Of a DNA stretch of 64,000 nt, positions 58,659 to 64,000 are shown in pieces. The DNA comes from Hoeflea sp. 108 (GTDB lineage Bacteria > Pseudomonadota > Alphaproteobacteria > Rhizobiales > Rhizobiaceae). How positions within the stretch are numbered: position 1 is the stretch's first letter; the number at the start of each line of letters is the position of its first letter. The position numbers and the translations under genes were made by a program. The stretch covers positions 2,110,839-2,174,838 of the forward strand of contig NZ_KB890024.1 in the NCBI RefSeq assembly GCF_000372965.1. The letters run 5' to 3'. Under the pieces are notes generated by a model. It did no database searches. It was not told where the DNA came from and saw nothing but the letters and a program-made list of their open reading frames with translations.

Positions 58659-59879
58659 ATGGCAGGCGAGCGGCAACTTGGCGACATTGGCTTCGGCTAC
58701 CGGCCGCGCGCGGCCTATGCCTGCGATCCCCAGCGGTCGCGCGGTCGCCTGTTCGACGAGATCGAGAGCCCGACGCGCACGCCGTTCCAGCGCGACCGCG
58801 ACCGCATCATTCATTCGACCGCCTTCCGCCGCCTCAAGCACAAGACCCAGGTGTTCGTGGCGCATGAGGGCGATCATTTCCGCACGCGGCTGACCCACAC
58901 CATCGAGGTGGCGCAAATCGCCCGTGCATTGGCGCGCGCCCTGCGCTGCGACGAGGATCTGGCCGAGGCTATCGCGCTCGTCCACGATTTCGGCCACACG
59001 CCCTTCGGCCACACCGGAGAGGACGCGCTCAACGAGAAGATGGAGCCCTGGGGCGGCTTCGACCACAATGCCCAATCGCTGCGCGTTGTGACCAAGCTCG
59101 AGCGTCGCTATGCCGAGTTCGACGGCCTCAACCTGACCTGGGAGACACTGGAAGGTCTGGTCAAGCACAACGGCCCGCTGACCGATGCTGCCGGCAACGG
59201 GTTGAAGGGGCCGGTGCCGCAGGCGATCCGCGACTATTCCGAGCTGCACGATCTCGAGCTCAACCGTTTCGCCAGCCTGGAGGCGCAGTGCGCGGCGATT
59301 GCCGACGACATCGCCTACAACACCCATGACATCGACGATGGCCTGCGCGCCGGGTTGCTGACGCTCGACATGCTGGACGAAGTCGCGCTGCCGGCCGAAA
59401 TTCTGCGCGGCGTGCGCGAGCGCTACCCGGCGCTCGATCCGGTACGAACAGGGCATGAGCTGATGCGCCGCCAGATCACCATCTTCGTCGAGGACGTGAT
59501 CGCTGCTGCCGCCGCACGGCTCGCCAGCCATAATCCTGACAGCGCCGACGCGGTGAGGGCGGCCGGCGAGGCAATGGTGACATTCTCGGCCGAGATGACG
59601 GCGATGGAGAAGGAGCTCAAGGCTTTCCTCTATCGCAACATGTACCGGCATTCCGAAGTCATGCGGGTGCGTGCCAACGCCGACCGCATCGTGCGGGAGC
59701 TGTTCGACGCCTATTTCGCCGACCCGCGTGCCATGCCCGAGGGCTGGCGCGAAGGGCTCGACAGGGCGGAGGACCGCATCAAGGCACGCCATGTCGCCGA
59801 CTTCCTGGCGGGCATGACCGACACCTATGCGGTCAAGGAGCACCGACGCTTGTTTGACCATACGCCCGATTTGGTTTAG
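58659..59879 (+). CDS. dgt: Deoxyguanosinetriphosphate triphosphohydrolase-like protein
   Basis: HD-domain dNTPase of 406 residues. The ATG at 58659 (MAGERQLGDIGFGYRPRAAY) follows CAGGTGGGAGC. The active site is visible: RDRDRIIHSTAFRRLKHKTQ, RLTHTIEVAQIARA with the first histidine (H80), the HD pair H109-D110 in LVHDFGHTPFGHTGE, and IADDIAYNTHDIDDGLRAG with the later aspartate. Type 2 enzymes of this kind hydrolyse dNTPs to nucleosides and triphosphate. It is followed by argS after about 60 bases on the same strand, a common order in Rhizobiales. Confidence 0.94.
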   Translation: MAGERQLGDIGFGYRPRAAYACDPQRSRGRLFDEIESPTRTPFQRDRDRIIHSTAFRRLKHKTQVFVAHEGDHFRTRLTHTIEVAQIARALARALRCDEDLAEAIALVHDFGHTPFGHTGEDALNEKMEPWGGFDHNAQSLRVVTKLERRYAEFDGLNLTWETLEGLVKHNGPLTDAAGNGLKGPVPQAIRDYSELHDLELNRFASLEAQCAAIADDIAYNTHDIDDGLRAGLLTLDMLDEVALPAEILRGVRERYPALDPVRTGHELMRRQITIFVEDVIAAAAARLASHNPDSADAVRAAGEAMVTFSAEMTAMEKELKAFLYRNMYRHSEVMRVRANADRIVRELFDAYFADPRAMPEGWREGLDRAEDRIKARHVADFLAGMTDTYAVKEHRRLFDHTPDLV

Positions 59880-59940
59880 GCCGGGCTCAATTTCCGGCAT
59901 TTTTGCCGGCCGACACGCAATGCCACCCAGAGCCAAGCAG

Positions 59941-61698
59941 ATGAACATTTTCGCCGATTTCAACGAGCGGATCACCAAGGCCGTCGAAGCGCTTGATTTG
60001 ACTCCCAAAGATGGTGGGGTGCTCGACCTGACACGCATTGCTGTGGAGCCGCCGCGAGACGCCACCCATGGCGACCTGGCGACGAACGCTGCGATGGTGC
60101 TGGCAAAGCCGACGGGCCAGAACCCGCGTGCGTTGGCCGAGAGGTTGGTGGCTGAGCTCGCCAAGGACGCCGATGTCGTCACGGCCGAAGTGGCCGGGCC
60201 CGGCTTCGTCAATCTCCGGCTCAAGGACGCATTCTGGCACAAGCATCTGGCTGGCCTGCTTGATCGCGGTGCCGATTACGGCCGCTCGGGCTTCGGCAAG
60301 AAGAAGCGCGTCAACGTCGAATATGTCTCGGCCAATCCGACCGGGCCGATGCATGTCGGCCATTGCCGGGGCGCTGTGGTGGGCGATGCGCTCGCCAACA
60401 TCCTCGGTTTCGCCGGTTATGACGTGACCAAGGAATATTACATCAACGACGCCGGAGTGCAGATCGACGTGCTCGGCCGTTCGGTGATGCTGAGATATCG
60501 CGAGGCGCTGGGCGATGCGATCGGTGAGATCCCGGCCGGGCTCTACCCGGGCGATTATCTCGTGCCGGTTGGCCAGGCTCTGGCCAAGGAATTCGGCCGC
60601 GACCTGCTGGAGAAGCCCGAGGACGAAGCGCTGGCGATCGTCAAGGAGCGCACCATCGCGGCGATGATGGAGATGATCCGCGAAGATCTGGCGCTGCTCA
60701 ACGTCCGCCACGAGGTGTTCTTCTCCGAGCGCACGCTGCATGCTGACAACGCCAAGGCGATCCGTTCGGCGATCAGCGACCTGACGCTCAAGGGCCACAT
60801 CTACAAGGGCAAGCTGCCGCCGCCCAAAGGCGAGAAGCCTGAAGATTGGGAAGACCGCGAGCAGACCCTGTTCCGCTCGACCGAGGTCGGCGACGACATG
60901 GATCGGCCGCTGGTCAAGTCCGACGGCGCCTTCACCTATTTCGCCGCCGACGTCGCCTATCTCAAGGACAAGGTCGACCGCGGCTTCGAGGAGCTGGTGT
61001 TCGTGCTGGGCGCGGACCATGGCGGCTACGTCAAGCGCATGGAGGCGCTGGCGCGTGCGGTCACCGACGGTGCGGTCAAGCTCGACGTCTTGCTGTGCCA
61101 GTTGGTCAAGCTGTTCCGCGACGGCGAGCCGGTGCGCATGTCGAAGCGGGCAGGGGAGTTCATCACCCTGCGCGAGGTGGTCGAGGAAGTCGGCCGCGAT
61201 GCCATCCGCTTCATGATGCTCTACCGCAAGAGCGACGCGCCGCTGGACTTCGACTTCGCCAAGGTCACCGAGCAGTCCAAGGACAATCCGGTGTTCTATG
61301 TGCAGTATGCCTCGGCACGCTGCCATTCGGTGTTCCGTCAGGCCAAGGAGCAATTGGGCGATGTCGGCTTCGAGCGTGCCAAGCTCGTTGCTGCCGTCGA
61401 ACGCCTGACCGACGAAGGCGAGATCGCACTTGTCAAGAAACTCGCCGAGTATCCGCGCCTGATCGAGTCAGCCGCGCAGTCGATGGAGCCGCACAGGCTG
61501 GCTTTCTATCTGTATGATCTCGCAAGTACCTTCCACGGACATTGGAATAGGGGCACTGACAACCCTGACTTACGGTTTGTTAAGGTTAACGATCCAGAAT
61601 TGACCTATGCCAGACTCGGGCTGGTGCAGGCTGTTTCGGACGTTTTGACGTCAGGCCTGGCGTTGATCGGAGCGGATGCGCCGACCGAAATGCGCTAG
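59941..61698 (+). CDS. argS: Arginyl-tRNA synthetase
   Basis: Class I synthetase of 585 residues. I chose the start at 59941 (MNIFADFNERITKAVEALDL); another ATG at 59920 lies in frame. The Add-1 tRNA-binding N-terminal domain is followed by the HIGH motif as HVGH at 138-141 in VSANPTGPMHVGHCRG. The KMSK region reads MSKRAGEFITLREVVEEVG, and the C-terminal anticodon domain includes YVQYASARCHSVFRQAKEQL. The family lacks a strict KMSKS, so this is normal. The next gene on the same strand is a long acidic protein with a likely SPOR domain. Confidence 0.97.
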   Translation: MNIFADFNERITKAVEALDLTPKDGGVLDLTRIAVEPPRDATHGDLATNAAMVLAKPTGQNPRALAERLVAELAKDADVVTAEVAGPGFVNLRLKDAFWHKHLAGLLDRGADYGRSGFGKKKRVNVEYVSANPTGPMHVGHCRGAVVGDALANILGFAGYDVTKEYYINDAGVQIDVLGRSVMLRYREALGDAIGEIPAGLYPGDYLVPVGQALAKEFGRDLLEKPEDEALAIVKERTIAAMMEMIREDLALLNVRHEVFFSERTLHADNAKAIRSAISDLTLKGHIYKGKLPPPKGEKPEDWEDREQTLFRSTEVGDDMDRPLVKSDGAFTYFAADVAYLKDKVDRGFEELVFVLGADHGGYVKRMEALARAVTDGAVKLDVLLCQLVKLFRDGEPVRMSKRAGEFITLREVVEEVGRDAIRFMMLYRKSDAPLDFDFAKVTEQSKDNPVFYVQYASARCHSVFRQAKEQLGDVGFERAKLVAAVERLTDEGEIALVKKLAEYPRLIESAAQSMEPHRLAFYLYDLASTFHGHWNRGTDNPDLRFVKVNDPELTYARLGLVQAVSDVLTSGLALIGADAPTEMR

Positions 61699-61804
61699 GT
61701 TTCAAGGGATTTCCTGTCACCTTTTGCCCACATTGCGCTGGTAAGGGCCAACCTTACGCGACGTTCATGACGTCCGAAAAAAGTGCGAGAGTTCGGGAAA
61801 AAGA

Positions 61805-64000
61805 ATGGCAGACAGAACCCAGCTGAAGATCGCAGATAAGAACGATTTCGCCGACGAAGATCCGTTCGCCGAGCTGACGAGGATTATGGGTTTCGACCCG
61901 CGTCAGCCCGTGGTGCGTCAGGACGTCGGCGGGCCCGCCGGCCGCGCTGAGCCGGCTATGGACGATTTCGGCATCGACCTGGAAAAGGAACTGCTGGGCG
62001 ATCTCGCCGGCGAGGATCTGACGGCGGTGCCTGAGCCTGCCGTGCCCTACGCGGAGCCCGCTGCGCAGGCTTCCTACATGTCGGTCGATGCGCCCGTAGC
62101 CTATGCGCCCGTGGAGACCTCGGTGTCCTACGCGCGCTCGCAGGAGCCGTCCTTCGATGCCGGCGCGTTCGACGACGCCGTGGCCGATTCCTTCGAGCAG
62201 GGCCTCGCGCTCGAAAACGAGCTGATCGCCGAGCCGGTCTACGAGGCTGCGCCCGAAGCAAGCTATGTGCAGCAGCCGACAGTTTCGTCCGACGCCGACC
62301 AGGCGTTCGACGACGCCCTGGATGCCTCTTTCGAGCAGCATTTCAGCCTCGAGAACGAGCTGCTGCCAGTTGACGAGACCGTCGGGCAGGCAGCGAGCCA
62401 CGTGGCCTACGAAGCTGAAGCGCCGATGGCCTTCGAGGCCCCGCTGGCACCGGTCGCCTACGAAGCGCCTGTGGCGAATGAAGTGCAAGATGTCGACGCT
62501 GATTTCGATGTCGCGCTTGCCGATGTTGATATGGATTTCGCCGCTCACGACGATGCTGCGGAAGCAACTTACGCCGAGCCCGAATTGGTTGCTGACGACC
62601 AACTGACGCTGGGCGACTATCAGCCGTCAGAGCCTGAAGCTGCGTTTGCCCATCACGAGCCGGTCGAAGCGGTAGCCTTTGCTCCGGTCGCTCACGCGCA
62701 GGACTATGACGAGTTCGAGCGCAGCCTTCAGAACGCGCTGAGCGACGACGAGCCGGCTTTCGAGGCCGAACCCGTCCTTACCTATGTGCCGGCCGCTGCC
62801 TATGAGCCGGAAGCTAAGCCCGTGGCTGAAGCACCGGTAGCTGCTTCAGAAGACAACAGCCTTGAAGACGAGCTCAATGCCCTGCTGGGCGTCATGAGCA
62901 GTCAGGCAAAGGCGCTGTCCGAGCCGGTTGCGGCGCCGGCGCCTGTCGCTGCCCAGCCTGCGACGTCCTATGCGTCGTGGGTAGCCCCGCAGCCGCGCGA
63001 GACACCTTATCAGCCCTACGTGCCTGCCCAGTCCTATGCGCCAGCGCGGGAGGTTGCCCCGGCACCAGTCGAGGCTAGCTACGCTGCGCCTAGCTACGAC
63101 CATCAGGCCGATGACGACGTCAGCTTCGACGACGATGCATTCGACATGGCCTTCGAGCGCAGCGCAGCAGACGAGCCGGCAGCCGTTGCGGCCGCACCGG
63201 TGCAGCCTGCTGCGGATCGTCCGCTGGCGGCATCGCGTTATGAGCAGGCCCGCAGCTGGGGATTGACCACGCCGCTCGCTCCGCGCGCAGCAACTGCCGA
63301 GATTCAGCCGATCCAGAAGCCCGACGCCTATATATCGGCCGCTCCGACCTATGAGCCGGTTGCTCCTGCCTATGAGCCAGCTGCCGCGACCTATGAGCCC
63401 GTCGCCGAGACCTACGTGTCGCACGCCGAGCCTGTGGTCGAGCTCTCCGAGCCCGAGCCTGTCGTCGATGTTGCCGACGATCTCGAGGCCGAGCTGTTTG
63501 CAGCCGTATCGTCCTATGATGACGCTCCCGATATCGAAACTGTCGACGTGCCGGAAAAGGCTGTTGCGCTTGCCGACGACCTCGACATCCCCGAGTTGTC
63601 GTTTGAGGACGACACGCCGCCGGCGCCCGTCTTCGACGATCTCGATGGCGAGTTCTCGAACCTGATGAACGAGATGAACGCTGGCGACACAGCTTCGCAG
63701 GCGACGCCTTCGAACTATCAGACCAACCCCTATGCCACCGGCTTCGATCGCAAGACGCTGCGCGATGGCGATGTGGCGTCCCATCCGATCGACATGCCGG
63801 CTGCAGCCGCGGTCGCCGGTGTCGCCGCAGGCGCTGCTGCCACCTATGCCGGCCGTGGCGCACAGGGTTCTGACCGAAATGCCGGCTTCGACTTTGGGTC
63901 GCCGCAGCAGCCGCGCCATCAGGCACAGGCCGACGAGTTCGCCTATGATCCTGATTTCGATGAGGCCATGGAAGCGTCCGACCTTGCGGGCATGCCGGCC
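61805..64000 (+). CDS. Long acidic low-complexity protein, probable SPOR-domain protein; 3' end cut by window
   Basis: The frame is open from the ATG at 61805 to the last base, 732 codons. It starts MADRTQLKIADKNDFADEDP and FAELTRIMGFDPRQ. The visible part is strongly acidic and rich in Ala, Pro and Glu, with repeats such as YEPVAP/YEPAAA/YEPVAE at about 515-540. Short acidic helical motifs recur, for example FDDAVADSFEQ, FDDALDASFEQ, LEDELNALLGVM and LDGEFSNLMNEM. No membrane helix or SPOR domain is reached. In Rhizobiales the gene after argS usually encodes a SPOR-domain protein that binds septal peptidoglycan, and the layout agrees, but that identification is inference from position. Two long open frames on the opposite strand are shadows. 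Confidence 0.85.
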   Translation, partial: MADRTQLKIADKNDFADEDPFAELTRIMGFDPRQPVVRQDVGGPAGRAEPAMDDFGIDLEKELLGDLAGEDLTAVPEPAVPYAEPAAQASYMSVDAPVAYAPVETSVSYARSQEPSFDAGAFDDAVADSFEQGLALENELIAEPVYEAAPEASYVQQPTVSSDADQAFDDALDASFEQHFSLENELLPVDETVGQAASHVAYEAEAPMAFEAPLAPVAYEAPVANEVQDVDADFDVALADVDMDFAAHDDAAEATYAEPELVADDQLTLGDYQPSEPEAAFAHHEPVEAVAFAPVAHAQDYDEFERSLQNALSDDEPAFEAEPVLTYVPAAAYEPEAKPVAEAPVAASEDNSLEDELNALLGVMSSQAKALSEPVAAPAPVAAQPATSYASWVAPQPRETPYQPYVPAQSYAPAREVAPAPVEASYAAPSYDHQADDDVSFDDDAFDMAFERSAADEPAAVAAAPVQPAADRPLAASRYEQARSWGLTTPLAPRAATAEIQPIQKPDAYISAAPTYEPVAPAYEPAAATYEPVAETYVSHAEPVVELSEPEPVVDVADDLEAELFAAVSSYDDAPDIETVDVPEKAVALADDLDIPELSFEDDTPPAPVFDDLDGEFSNLMNEMNAGDTASQATPSNYQTNPYATGFDRKTLRDGDVASHPIDMPAAAAVAGVAAGAAATYAGRGAQGSDRNAGFDFGSPQQPRHQAQADEFAYDPDFDEAMEASDLAGMPA

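Noticed and set aside
63300..63460. Short direct repeats (TATGAGCC-type) as a CRISPR-like array
   Set aside because: They are codon-level repeats of Tyr-Glu-Pro inside an open reading frame, of irregular spacing and without spacers.
62846..63919. Long minus-strand open frame opposite the acidic SPOR-type protein
   Set aside because: The plus-strand frame is continuous for 732 codons with a start and family-like N-terminus; the antisense frame has only low-complexity Arg/Gly-rich sequence.

Overview
The window reads as a chromosomal segment of an alphaproteobacterium of the order Rhizobiales (Hyphomicrobiales), most likely of the Mesorhizobium/Aminobacter (Phyllobacteriaceae) group. The evidence is high GC content with GC-rich third codon positions, the mitochondrial-type complex I accessory subunit NDUFA12, a PopZ-type polar organizer next to valS, the periplasmic exopolysaccharide regulator ExoR, and an argS gene followed by a long acidic protein of the kind that carries a C-terminal SPOR domain in this order. 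The genus is inferred from gene content only. No CRISPR array, insertion sequence, integrase or phage gene was seen.

Layout. 1-4.3 kb: a dctB-dctD-type sigma-54 two-component system transcribed toward a Bug/TctC-type solute-binding protein cut by the window edge, with an 18-bp perfect palindrome between them that looks like a DctD enhancer site. 4.4-7.6 kb: adenine deaminase, then an AT-richer pocket with two divergent small genes resembling orphan immunity proteins. 7.6-20.3 kb: mixed housekeeping genes (lipoprotein hydrolase, TrkH, threonine ammonia-lyase, glyoxalase I, double cold-shock protein, DUF192 protein, crotonase, CysE, gamma-carbonic anhydrase, BTLCP protease). 20.6-24 kb: double PilZ protein, PAS protein, a structured RNA with a strong terminator just before a rhomboid protease, a CBS protein and a YjhX-type protein. 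24.3-27.4 kb: MipA/OmpV outer-membrane protein with an OmpR-type two-component pair. 27.5-31.3 kb: gatB, a GNAT gene and panB-panC. 32-38.7 kb: NDUFA12, DUF2155, then a minus-strand run bepA, dsbA-like, aroQ, accB, accC, aat. 38.8-43.3 kb: aminotransferase, a secreted M20 amidohydrolase with palindromes upstream, and glutaminase. 43.8-50.7 kb: tRNA-Asn(GTT), tRNA-Cys(GCA), pcm, tolC, popZ, valS. 51-57 kb: a low-GC FadL-type porin gene, exoR, an unknown gene, xthA and an NCS2 nucleobase permease. 57.3-64 kb: VOC/unknown/erpA on the minus strand, dgt and argS on the plus strand, and the start of the acidic SPOR-type protein.

How the genes work together. Most units are short operons with stop/start overlaps: dctB-dctD, ilvA-DUF1697, response regulator-kinase, panB-panC, aroQ-accB-accC-aat, and erpA-unknown-VOC. 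Envelope biology is prominent (BepA, DsbA-like, TolC, FadL, MipA, ExoR, rhomboid, SPOR-type protein). Nucleobase handling appears twice (adenine deaminase and the NCS2 permease). No wholly new multi-gene defence or biosynthetic system is convincingly visible. The best leads for new biology are the structured RNA/terminator before the rhomboid gene (about 22.2-22.3 kb), the palindrome cluster upstream of the secreted amidohydrolase (42.05-42.17 kb), the orphan immunity-like genes (6.3-7.4 kb), the crotonase lacking both catalytic glutamates, and the repeated acidic helical motif in the SPOR-type protein.
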